DNA of 64,000 bases, from assembly GCA_900169235.1 (NCBI GenBank), contig FWCC01000002.1, forward strand, positions 1 to 64,000. Reading direction: 5' to 3'. The notes under the pieces were generated by a model. The model had not been told where the DNA came from. It worked only from the letters and a program-made list of their open reading frames with translations, and ran no database searches. The number at the start of each line of letters is the position of its first letter. Position 1 is the first letter of the stretch. The DNA comes from Zarea fungicola. Its lineage: Eukaryota > Ascomycota > Sordariomycetes > Hypocreales > Cordycipitaceae. Shown in pieces: positions 21,425 to 30,990 of the stretch. Made by a program: the position numbers and the translations under genes.

Positions 21425-21622
21425 CTCTTCAACAGTCAGGTCGCGGTCCTCGGAGGCGACGATTTTCATGTTTTCGACCATCTCTATAGGCGGAACACGT
21501 TAGCGCGACCAATGAATTACTTTATTTTCACCGGGGAGGCCGGGTGGTAGCACCAACATACCCTCGTAGCGCTCAGCCTGCTCGGCGAGCTTGGCCAGAT
21601 AAACGGCATCTTCGTTACCCAT
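20563..21622 (-). CDS. bmh1: 14-3-3 protein
   Basis: Five exons, 21622-21562, 21483-21177, 21100-20859, 20797-20727 and 20676-20563, encode 264 residues. All four introns (50-78 nt) restore the family sequence across the joins ([49 protein letters not shown]). Phosphopeptide-binding residues lie in the usual places: the [20 protein letters not shown] helix, [11 protein letters not shown] and [10 protein letters not shown]. The acidic Ala/Pro/Glu tail (about 25 residues) is variable in fungi. 14-3-3 dimers bind phosphoserine/threonine motifs on many signalling proteins. Several fungi carry two paralogues; I cannot tell which this is. Confidence 0.96.
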
Positions 21623-24364
21623 GGTGCTGGTTTTAGGTCTGTTTAAGAAATAGCTGTTAGCGGAGCGGCGATGGGAGGCGTTTGAAGTAGGGTGACGATT
21701 GTATGGATGAAAAGGGGGACGAAGAGGGGACGCAATTAGCAAATAGGTCAAGGGCAGGCACTGCTGATGTTAGGTGCAGAGGCAAGATAGCCCCGCGTCA
21801 GATGAGGGAAAGGTGAATTGAGAATTGAGGGTCAGTTAAGTAGCAAGCCAGAGCCATGACGCTGCAAAACCTGCGCGCACGTCACCGCATTCTGAGGGCG
21901 ACAGCTGCACAGTCAAAGCCTCCCCCGCTCCTTGGGCGGCTCTAGTGGGGGTTGGCCCTGTGACGCCAGTGCGAACGACGCGGTAGAGTAAACACAGTGC
22001 GGGCGCAGCGGCATGGCCAGTTGCAAGGCATCGCAGAATATTGCTCAAGGATTGCTTTGCAGAATAATACAGCGGCCGGCTATATCGTCGAAGGTGGCTC
22101 GCTCTGAGGACGCCAGTCTAGGCGATGACGACGGGAGTATTGCTCGCGTAGCGGGAGGGAGGGGTTCGGAAGAAGAGGGTAGAGGTAGCCAAACATGACG
22201 GGAGCCATTCGGCAAAACGTACCAAAGAGAGAGTCAAAAGTATTGCGGGAGGTTGTAGATGAATGAATCAAGATCGGTGGTTCGGTGGTGAGCTTGTCCG
22301 GGGTGGTGTGTGGAAAAGTTCGATACGATGCGGGAGGCGGAAATTGATTTGTTTGTTGGGATTATGTAGCAGCCAGAGCAAGGTCTGGTTCAGGCTGAGG
22401 AGAGACAGAGCCCGAGAAGATGGGTCACAGGCGGCTGAGGGAACGCGAAGAAGTTGGAAAGTTGGTATCTGGCAAGTACTTTTGTAGATAAATAACTAGA
22501 AAAGATACATAAAGCCTCACTTTTAGAGGTACCCACCTATCTTGGATACCCTGTCACCTGTTTTGCCAGTTGCAGCTTGGGGGCAGTGGCAGTGGCCAGT
22601 GGCTACTACTGGTACCTGCTGCTCAGACTTTATTGCCCACCAAACTACTCCGTACCTTCCTCCCTATCCGCGCCACTCATGCAAGAAGCGATGCTCCTTT
22701 TCGGTCCTAACTGATAGTCTCGTTGCAGTATGTAATACATATTTACAACACAGCTACTAAGACCTCCCCTGATTATAATTGTCAATGCGTGAGTACCTAG
22801 GTATGTACACTGTACCTGCCTAGCAGTTCTCAGAGTAGTCGTGTGCTGAGTGCTATCTTCTGTGTTTAAACAACTGCACGAATTACAGCCTGAGGCCTCG
22901 GCGCACACTCAGAAAGGTGCCGTACATTTGAAGTCAGCCGACCACCCTGATCTACCTTAGAGGTACTTTACAAGGTACACTAGCAGCGTACCAATACGCA
23001 AGCAGGGCCGCACCTTATTAAGCTAAGTAGTCGGTACTTTTACTTATGTACCTATCTCGGTAGGTACCAACCTAGGTACCTGGCTACTGACCCATTGGAC
23101 GGGGCAGTAGCAGTTGTTGATGAATGGCGATGACAGTATGGATAGCTAATTTTTAATTACAGGATGGGAGGCGTTTTTGTTTCTCATTGTATTCGTTCAA
23201 AGGGCATGCTTGTATTGCACCTGCTGCTCGCCTCCCAGTGGCTTATTGCGTTGCCGCATTGCACTGTACCTTGGTACTTCTGCTAGTACTCAATCCAATT
23301 ACGGAGTACGGCCACTCACTCTTATTGTAATGCCGTGTAAATAAATCACCTCTCGTCTTGATTGCAGCACCCCGGCGCGCTCAGCAGGCACCAAAACGTC
23401 AGAGACGGGATTTTTGGTCAAGTTGCTCGTTCCATAAATCTCATTCTTCTAATGGTAGAGTTACTGAGTATGTCACTTCAATACCGAACTGCATACCTAC
23501 CACGATATCCTTCCGCTCCTTCCGATTAGAGAGAAATAGTACTGATGCTGAAACACACACAGGACAGACCCATCCTTGGCTGCTTTGGCAGACTTAGCGA
23601 CCAATCCAGCCCAGGCCATCTTCGCAGTTCATCCGCCATCGCGCAAGCCGGGTTATATTCTGTTTTTGACTTGTTTTATACCACTACAAGCTGTTAAACG
23701 TGTTTAAATCAATATCTACAAGACACTGTCCAATATGATTCAGATGGCAAAGGGCTGCTTTCTGTCATCAGGGCTTGATGTAGCTTTCACAGGCTTATCT
23801 GAAACCTATTTTTTTCTGGGTAAGGCCAGCATTTCAAGTTTAAAACTAATAATAAATGATTCAGGAAGTCCTGTAGGCCAGGCGGTTGATGCTAGAATCT
23901 GCCAGCCATGCAACCCTAACGCAGCGAAATTGGACAGTTCCCAGGCTCATTCTGGCGAAATATTCGGGCTTATTGGCATCTGTTTTCAAAATGTCATTGA
24001 TTCATTTTCGGGTGATGCTACTAATTCTGTTTCCGTACCAGTAAATCAGGCAATTGCGCAAGGCTGTGGCCTCATTAACAGGGTGCCCCAGCCCCGCCGC
24101 AATAGAGAGGTACTCAGGCTCCCCTTTGCATCCTATACAAACTAGTTGTAACGGGCTATCAATCCGCCCATCTGAAAAGCAATAGTCTTAGCATCCGACC
24201 TGAGAATGAGCTTACCTCATGCAGCAGCTTCCCCCAACCCAAACCACACCACCTCGGCGGCGTAACCACGTCACTGACATTGCACTTCCTTCTCTTGCAC
24301 CTATTCCCAGGACTCAATTCATCAAAGACACATTTTCATCCTCTCCTAAACCACCTACGGTACG
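21623..24364. other. 2.7-kb region between divergent 14-3-3 and IF1 genes
   Basis: The 14-3-3 promoter and leader occupy the left side. From about 22520 to 23310 the DNA is unusually rich in GTAC, GGTACC and CCTAGG palindromes. Two copies of the 9-mer TACGGAGTA or its complement lie at 22646-22654 and 23300-23308. An open frame on the plus strand (23735-24145, 136 codons) has no recognisable domain or upstream promoter signal and is not called as a gene. Confidence 0.5.
22520..23310. repeat. GTAC-rich low-complexity block
   Basis: GTAC, often as GGTAC, TACC or TAGGTACCT, occurs far more often here than chance allows (about one per 256 bases expected). Dense runs lie around 22785-22820, 22960-23010, 23030-23085 and 23265-23310. 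There is no exact tandem period and no open frame. Confidence 0.65.
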
Positions 24365-24877
24365 ATGCTTCGCACAACCTTTGCCAAGACGGCTGCCTTC
24401 CGTCCCATTCGCACCGCCGCCTTTTCCACCACGGCCCGCGCAATGGCTGAGGGCGACACTGGTGCTCCGTCCAAGACTGGCGGCCAAGGGTAAGAAACCT
24501 CCCCCCCCTTCCCCCCTTCCCAAAAAAGCGAACCCGAATATCAATCTATTTGTTTGTAATTACACTTTTTCTTGCTGACATATGAATCTTGTTCCACCGG
24601 CACAGCGATGCCTTCCAGCGCCGCGAGCGCGCCAGCGAAGACTACGCCATCCGACAGCGTGAGAAGGAAAAGCTGCTCGAGCTAAAGCAGAGACTCGCCG
24701 AGCAGCAGGAACATCTTCAGCGCCTCTCTGAGCACATGTACGTCTTTTCCAGTGCTCCAGAAATACATCTCCTTGGTTTCTTGGCGAATTGATCTCAAGC
24801 ACCTGTTCAACTGGATCCACTACTGACACAGACTTAGCGACGAGATCACGAAGGATCAAGGCGGCGAGAAGAACTAA
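24365..24877 (+). CDS. inh1: Mitochondrial F1F0-ATPase inhibitor, IF1 family
   Basis: Three exons, 24365-24489, 24606-24737 and 24838-24877, encode 98 residues. The introns are 24490-24605 and 24738-24837. The first 27 residues are a cleavable-type mitochondrial presequence: Arg-rich, no acidic residues, ending FSTTARAMAEG. The inhibitory helix follows (GGQGDAFQRRERASEDYAIRQREKEKL), then a coiled-coil dimerisation helix (LLELKQRLAEQQEHLQRLSEHIDEI). IF1 blocks ATP hydrolysis by the synthase when the matrix becomes acidic. The length with presequence is normal for fungi. Confidence 0.93.
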
Positions 24878-25223
24878 AGCCAGCTAGCAGTTTTCTTCTT
24901 CGGAATTCCGGCTCGAGCGACTTTCCAAAATTATCAATCTAGCTCCCACATCTCGGTTCCGCAGTACTGGTGACAATAAAGCACTCGCTCTTCCCGCATT
25001 TCGTCTAAATTAGTGTACAAGTACATACAAATGTGACATCAATCCAACTCTCTCACCATTAAAAATGGGCACCCGTGGCTCTCATTGCGCACTACGCACT
25101 AGCTATTTGGTCCATTGTCTTTAAAATGTACTATCCCAATTGGTTTCCCGTTGTCCATAAAACTCCATTTGTGCCCTGCAAAAGCAAAGTCATATAAGGC
25201 GCCAGCCACAACGAGGTGACCCT
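24878..25223. other. Intergenic region between convergent inh1 and nsp1 genes
   Basis: This interval is 3' UTR-type sequence. It may also contain an alternative last exon of nsp1 on the minus strand (25175-25121), described with that gene. Confidence 0.5.
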
Positions 25224-27185
25224 TTACCTGCGAGCCATGTATGAGCGATAGAAGCTCTCAGCCGCGTCGCTTTCCACGCCTGCATAATTGTTGGCCATAC
25301 TATTGTTTGACTTTTGCGCCGATGCCACCTTGGCCTGGAGCGCAGTGGCGTTGGCATCAATCCATTGGAGCTGTGTAAGATGACCGTTGAGAACACGCAC
25401 TATTTGGCTCAGCTGGAGTATTTCTGTTAGCATTCAATTTGCTTCTGGTGTAATGGCGTAACCACATACCGGGTCCTCAGTCTTGGTTCCCTTGTTTAAG
25501 GTTCCTGAAATATCATTGATCTCCTTGACCATCTTGGAGAGATCACGCGACTTCTCGTCGAGCTGCTGAGTCAACTTCTCGGCAAGTTTATAGGTACGCT
25601 CGCGCTCTTGGTCTGGTCCAGCGAGGTGCTCGCCAGGACCAAGCTGCTTGGCAAACATATCTTGAACTTCGGATTCGTAACGACTGAGCCAGGCCTCGAG
25701 TTCCTCCTGTTGGCTCTCCACAGCAGCGAGTTGTCTCTCAATCTCGTGGCTGGCACGCTCGGCTTCGTATGTATCCAAATAGAGCTTCTGAATCTTCTCG
25801 CCATTGTCTACCAAGTTTCTGTCCCAAGTAGAGACCACTGTGGCCTGTTCCTTGAATTCTTTCTTGTACCTGGACAGATCAGACGCCCATCGAGTCACAA
25901 TATCCTCCATGGTCTTATTCTTCAGTCGAGCGATTTGAGAAGGCGGTCCGGCGGTAGAGGCACCAAGCGGAGCAGTCGTACTTGTGCTCGTTTGTGCTGG
26001 CACGGCAGGCTTGGCACTACCAAACAGGCCTGAGGAACCTGCTGCAGTCGTAGTAGCCGCCACTGTAGTTGAGGATGCGGCTGGAGCAGCATTAGATACG
26101 GCCGGAGTAGCAGTAGTTGGCTTGACACCACCAAATAAGCCTCCAGCGGTACCAGTGGTCGATGGAGCTGCGGCAGCTGTTGTCGCTGCAGGTGCGGCTG
26201 ACTTTGCGCCAAAAAGTCCACCCACAGCTGGAGTTGCAGTTGCTGCTGGTGCGCCTGAAGAAGCTGTAGCGCCTCCAAAGAGCCCGCTGGAGCTGGGAGC
26301 AGCAGTCACCGTTGCGGCAGCGCCTGGGGTAGATGTATCAGAGCCAGCGGCAGGCTTCGCCCCAAACAGAGAAGTTCCTACGGCCGGGGCAGCGGCTGCC
26401 GATTGTGTAGCCGTAGCAGAACCTCCAAGGAATGGAGAGGATGAACCAGCAGTAGATGCTGGCTTTGCGCCACTGAAGAGACCTCCACTGGGTGCAGCTT
26501 GCTGGCCACCGAACAACCCAGCGGAAGCTGGTGCTGTTGTAGCTGCTGTTGTCGTTGCCTGAGTACTGGTGTGCTTTGCCCCGAACAATCCACCGGGGGC
26601 CGAGGCAGGCTTTGTAGCACCGCCAAACAGTCCCCCAGCTGCAGATTTGGCTACGTCAGTAGGAGGCGCTCCAGCTGGTGTAGTTGACGGCAGCGCAAAG
26701 GCGGGCTTCGCCGGGGTCGCTGCAGCACCGAAAGCTCTGGGTGCGGTGAGGTTACCTCCGGATGAAGGAGCTTGAGCGGAAGTTGTGACAGCAGTGCTAC
26801 CGCCGAATAGTCCAGTCGAGGGCTTAGTCGCGCCGCCGAACAATCCACCAGTGGCAGGAGTAGTAGTAGCAGCAGCACCGCCAAATAAACCACCACCAGC
26901 CGGGGCCGAGGCAGGCTTTGCGCCGCCAAATAGACCCCCGGCGGCAGTCGATGGTGTCGTAGAATTGCCTCCAAATAAGGAAGGCGTAGTGGGCACTGCG
27001 GATGCCGCGCTGCTAAAGAGGTTCTTGGGAGTGCTGTCAGAGGTACCAGCAGCAGCCGGCGTTCCAAATGCAAACTTGGGGGGGTCTGAAGCGGTGGCCC
27101 CCGCTCCGAATAGACCACCAGCTGCTGGCGCTGATGATGTTGTGTTGCCAGTCGCGCCGCTCGATGTTCCGAACGTGAATGACAT
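25224..27185 (-). CDS. nsp1: Nucleoporin Nsp1 (Nup62 homologue), FG-repeat protein
   Basis: Exons 27185-25470 and 25412-25224 encode 634 residues. Residues 1-400 are a Ser/Thr/Ala/Pro-rich disordered region with more than 15 FG motifs, mostly GLFGG or SGLFG, which line the pore channel. Residues 420-634 form the Nsp1 coiled-coil domain (IARLKNKTMEDIVTRWASDL onward) that anchors it with Nup57 and Nup49 in the central channel. The intron (25469-25413) has a GTATGT donor and CTAAC branch site. The frame stops after SYMARR, but the stop overlaps a GTAAAG donor. Splicing 25227-25176 to an exon at 25175-25121 would replace the end with AQMEFYGQRETNWDSTF (651 residues). Either end is possible. Confidence 0.9.
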
Positions 27186-28450
27186 TGTGGCGAGAGGTCA
27201 CGAGTGCGTCGAGATGTTGCTCGCGTACGGCAGCGACAACGGTCGTGTCTTTTGAGTTTTGTGGGGGGCAGCGTAATATCTGTCAGTTAATTGGTCCTGG
27301 CTCTAGCAGACACGACTCAACTGTGAAGTTGGGATAGCTGAGTGTGGTTGCGGATGGATGCAATCCAAACTGCAGATCGAGGAGCTTTTTTTTTAACGAA
27401 GGTGAAGACCGGAGAGAGAAGGCTTGCATGGTTGGCGTGGCTGGTGGAACCGCAATTGATGCTAAAAGCTACTTAGGGCCGCCGCTTTTAAGCGGAGCAG
27501 CCAAATGGTAATGAGGATACTCAAGCAACAAGTTACCCGTTTTACGATGTTTTATTTATGCAATGGGAGGGCTTGAAGCCACTCTGTCTTGCGCTTTCTC
27601 ATTTTGTTACTTTATTTTTCGGATGGACGGAGGGGGGTCCTCGAAGCAGCTTCATTAGAGGAATCAAACGACACTACATGCTCATTATATTGAATATTTA
27701 ATAGCATGGACAATGAGTCTAGCCAATTGAGTAACAATTAAGTATCGCCATATAATTACCAAAACCGAGAAATATAGCCACTCAGAAAGGACGACAAGAA
27801 AAAAAGAAAGAAGAAAAACTACTCATCCATGCCTAAATATCTGCCATGACAGTAATTAAACCGCACTGTCTGGGAGTAATCACAATGTAGGGTAGCTCAT
27901 TCCGCCACAAAAGCAGCGGCATTGGCGGCTTTCGCTTTCACCAAGTTCCGCTGTCATTTGAAATCCAACAACGTCGACGAACTCGCAAAAACCACATAAA
28001 TACAATGCGAAATTTCAGTGATATAATTAAAAGCCAAAGAACGATACAGAAATCAGAAGCGTAATGTGAAACCGAAATATGCCAGGAAATCGCGAAAAGA
28101 GCTTCTATGTCATCACGTGCCGCGCAGGCCACGAAGCTACTGGTGGGAGCTTGCTTGACATCCACTGCAGGTTCGACAGGTGGTGGGTTATGATGCCCCT
28201 AGCATCCCGCAATCTTGCAAGGAACGTCATTTCATAATACGTATATCAGAACTCGAGGTCGATCGCCTAGACATGCTGGCACCCCCTCCAGAACCGTGAA
28301 CTCAGAACCGCACACACCGACCGCTCATATCCCGAACACCAGTCAGTCTTTGTATTCCTGAAGCTGATCGCCGCAGCCTGAACTGGGTGTACCTGGGCTG
28401 CTCTAGATGAGCTAGAATCATATGCGACCGATACCTGCAAACTAGAAGCT
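27186..28450. other. Intergenic region between divergent nsp1 and LAA2-like genes
   Basis: This 1.27-kb interval should contain both promoters. I see no credible gene. A 14-base match to the central part of U6 snRNA near 28039-28052 is not extended and is treated as chance. Confidence 0.5.
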
Positions 28451-29802
28451 ATGGCGAGTGAAAGGAGCCTGCATCCTCCACATAAAGTCTATTCAACGGA
28501 TTCGTTCGACCCAGAGCCGCAACAAGGTCAGTTCAAGAATCTTCGCCACCAAAGGCGACCTTACCGATGGCATTAACCCGTCCAAAGTAGAAGATACGTC
28601 AGATTCTGATGACCAATTCATTGATGCCCGATCAGGGCCAGCCACACCGAAACCCCGATCCCCAGCACCTATATTGAGAACGAAAAACTTGGAAGTGACA
28701 TCCAGTACTCTGGTCGAAACCGCACAGGAAGGGGGTGACGAGGAGGCTTCGTGTCAAGAACGGGCTATCTCTGGCCAAATAGATACCGGAGAAACGTATG
28801 GACCTGAAGAGGCAGATGATGCGACGCCAAATGGAGAGGATAAAGACGATCCTGAAGATAATACCGACAAAGGCGACGATTTTGGTGACGATTTTGATGA
28901 CTTTGAAGAAGGTGGCGGCGACGACGACGGCTTCGACGACTTTGATGAAGATGACTTTGCAAAACCAGAACCACCAGCTGCGCCAGGAGCGCAGACGTTG
29001 CCGACATCGCAAAATAAGCCTGCACCATCTGTGAGTTGAAGACAGCCAATGGCTCCCGTCGCCCACATCTCTCGTGCTGACAGAGTACTAGCCCATGCCC
29101 GACTTTGAAGGCCTCAGCCCTAATGAAGTTCTTGCCGCGACGGAGGATCTAATAAACACATTATACCCACCGGAGGTGCTTGAAGTACCTGCGCTCCAAA
29201 CGCTACCAAAGGACTCCTCTATTTTCATCAACCCGCGCTCCGCCTCTCTATGGTCGCAACTTGTTGCGCCGCCTCCCCTCGCACCGCCTGATTGGATCCG
29301 GTCGCGAACTAGACGCCTATTTCTTGTCTCACTTGGAGTTCCTGTCGATCTCGACGAAATCCTACCAGCTTCAAAGCAGAAGAAACTCATACTCCCCTCT
29401 CTCAATCTCACATCATCATCACCGCGCGGATCTACTGACATACGCCACGGTGGCAACGGTGTTTCCAGACTGAAGCATGGTGATGGCAATGCGTCGTCTA
29501 CATCCTTGGACTCGCAGGGCAAGCCATCGGCTTCCTCAAAATCTCGAAGACGCCAGCCAGCGCAACCCGAGCTCGATCTCGTTGCCGCTCGATATCTCTG
29601 TAACACGACAGATGAGGCCCTGGACGGAATGACTGACGAGGAGCTCAAGGCACATGTTGATAAGCTGCAGGCCATGCAAGGCACGGCCGAAGACATACTA
29701 GAATATTGGAAGAAACGCACTGATGAGAAGCTTGGCGACCGGGAAGCTTTTGAAGGCGTTATAGAAAATTTGGTTAAACATGCTCGAAAAGTACGGAAAT
29801 AA
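28451..29802 (+). CDS. LAA2-like (YBL010C/DUF5102 type) clathrin-adaptor accessory protein
   Basis: Three exons, 28451-28526, 28588-29030 and 29092-29802, encode 409 residues. Intron 1 (61 nt) was inferred because it joins MASERSLHPPHKVYSTDSFD to VEDTSDSDDQFIDARSGPATP; the alternative of one longer first exon has a weaker start. The middle is very acidic with clustered Phe-Asp motifs (DDFGDDFDDFEEG, DDDGFDDFDEDDF), which resemble the acidic phenylalanine motifs bound by the AP-1 gamma-ear. The C-terminal half (237 residues) is predicted helical, with a conserved-looking NTLYPPEV...LWSQLVAPPPLAPPDWIRSRTRRLFLVSLGVPVDLDEILP and a terminal coiled coil. The assignment to the yeast Laa2 family is from pattern memory. 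The likely role is AP-1 trafficking between trans-Golgi and endosomes. Confidence 0.72.
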
Positions 29803-30096
29803 GGGCAAGGCTAAAGAGCTCGGCCAATTCGGTTAGATGTTACCAGATACACGTACTGCATGTGCAAACATTGGCGAATACAGCATTGAAAATTTGAATA
29901 AACTAATCAGCCACATACCGGCTACATTTTGAACATTTGCAAAGCCCCCCCCTCCTTCTAAATAAAGCGATCAAGAAGCCAGGTATTTGAGTTGAAACCA
30001 GGGAAAGGCAGAGACTAACTTCCGGCAACGGAAATCGAGTCCACTTTGCTATAAGCTATATAAGCAAAAATTAGTCTCCGACCCTCATCGCATCAA
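29803..30096. other. Upstream region of the split tRNA gene
   Basis: This interval follows the LAA2-like stop. It contains TATATAAG at 30057-30064, 33 bases before the tRNA start, a spacing used by TFIIIB-directed promoters in several fungi. No gene is visible. Confidence 0.5.
30057..30064 (+). promoter_or_regulatory. TATA box upstream of the initiator tRNA gene
   Basis: TATATAAG ends 33 bases before the first tRNA base. Upstream TATA elements at this distance assist Pol III initiation on tRNA genes in fission yeast and some other fungi. Its use here is inferred. Confidence 0.5.
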
Positions 30097-30119
30097 AGCA
30101 ATTTGGCGCAGTGGAAGCG

Positions 30120-30174
30120 GTAAATACTCCCTAGGATCCACTGGATCTCCTGTCTTTATACTAACTGGTATCAG
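30120..30174 (+). other. Spliceosomal-type intron 1 within the tRNA
   Basis: 55 nt, GTAAAT donor, TACTAAC branch sequence at 30159-30165, CAG acceptor. This matches the size and signals of the mRNA introns in the neighbouring genes. Its exact removal rebuilds the GCGC strand of the D stem. Confidence 0.8.
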
Positions 30175-30196
30175 CGCCGGGCTCATAACCCGGAGG

Positions 30197-30256
30197 GTAC
30201 GTCTACCATCACTGGTCTTAGTCAACCATACGAGCATCAACTCTAACCTCGATTAG
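30197..30256 (+). other. Spliceosomal-type intron 2 within the tRNA
   Basis: 60 nt, GTACGT donor, CTCTAAC branch sequence at 30241-30247, TAG acceptor. Removal leaves a 5-base variable loop (AGGTC), the same length as in yeast initiator tRNA. Confidence 0.8.
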
Positions 30257-30284
30257 TCGCACGATCGAAACGTGCAATTGCTAC

Positions 30285-30294
30285 TTTTTTTTTT
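30285..30294 (+). terminator. Pol III terminator of the tRNA gene
   Basis: A run of ten T begins two bases after the discriminator base, the normal position and form of a Pol III terminator. Confidence 0.8.
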
Positions 30295-30990
30295 GCCCGT
30301 CTCAAACACTTGCCAGCATATTCTTTTGTCTCGCCACATGCAGCTTTAATATCGCTGAAGTGCCACCGAAAGTCACTGAAAATGTCCGCAAATGGCCAAA
30401 ATGAATATTCTAAATGTAAAAATCCATTACTTTATCATATTTCTCTCGTCTTCTCTTTATCCACTCTGATGTACATTCATTTGAATGTAGTCACGGTGCC
30501 TACGTGAATCTAGACACCAGGCACTAATAATTATTTTTCATGCTGCTGCAAGAGAAAGCGCATTAAGCTCTGCACCTCTGACTAGAAAGTAGCATGTATA
30601 AAAGAAAAGGCGACTACTCAGTGTAGCCAATCGAATACCAGCAACCTGTGCTGGTGCTGTTGACTGATGGATTGATGCCTCTGCGAGTCTAATCCGATGC
30701 GAAGAGTACCAAAGCCTTCAGATTACAAAAATTTACGTCGTGCAGGGAGTGCTCCCAGATACCGAGAATTTCCAGCGACATACAAATGGGATCCAATATC
30801 GAAATTTTATGTTACAAGATATTAAATGAGTGGTGAATAAGAACGTATCACTAGCAAAAGAAGTAGAAGCATTAGAAGATAGCTGAGTAACGTATAGAGC
30901 GGTAGCGCGGACTCTAAAACCAGGCTCCACAACCTCAAAGCTAGCTTTCTTCACTTCCATTATTCTTCTTCTACCACAATAGCTGCAAAG
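30295..30990. other. prp28 upstream region
   Basis: About 700 bases between the tRNA terminator and the prp28 start. It is AT-rich with no open frame of note; presumably promoter and 5' UTR. Confidence 0.55.

Larger units (their letters stand above)
30097..30283 (+). tRNA. Initiator tRNA-Met(CAU), interrupted by two spliceosomal-type introns
   Basis: Exons 30097-30119, 30175-30196 and 30257-30283 join into 72 nt that fold perfectly. The acceptor stem AGCAATT pairs with AATTGCT (discriminator A), the D stem GCGC with GCGC, the anticodon stem CCGGG with CCCGG around CTCATAA, and the T stem GCACG with CGTGC around ATCGAAA. The A1:U72 pair, the GGG/CCC next to the anticodon loop and the AUCGAAA T-loop are hallmarks of eukaryotic initiator tRNA. 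Intron 1 (30120-30174, 55 nt) is GTAAAT...TACTAAC...CAG, splitting the 3' side of the D stem. Intron 2 (30197-30256, 60 nt) is GTACGT...CTCTAAC...TAG, in the variable loop. Neither sits at position 37/38, so the tRNA splicing endonuclease is not expected to remove them. Box A (TGGCGCAGTGG, 30104-30114) lies in exon 1 and the box B core in exon 3. Confidence 0.88.

Noticed and set aside
23735..24145. 136-codon open frame on the plus strand
   Set aside because: No domain, signal peptide or splice partner; length is within what chance gives in a 2.7-kb intergenic region.
28039..28052. 14-base similarity to the central region of U6 snRNA
   Set aside because: The match does not extend to the ACAGAG box or stem-loop, and there is no Pol III terminator nearby.
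29088..29720. 210-codon minus-strand frame antisense to the LAA2-like gene
   Set aside because: Shadow of the real gene on the opposite strand.
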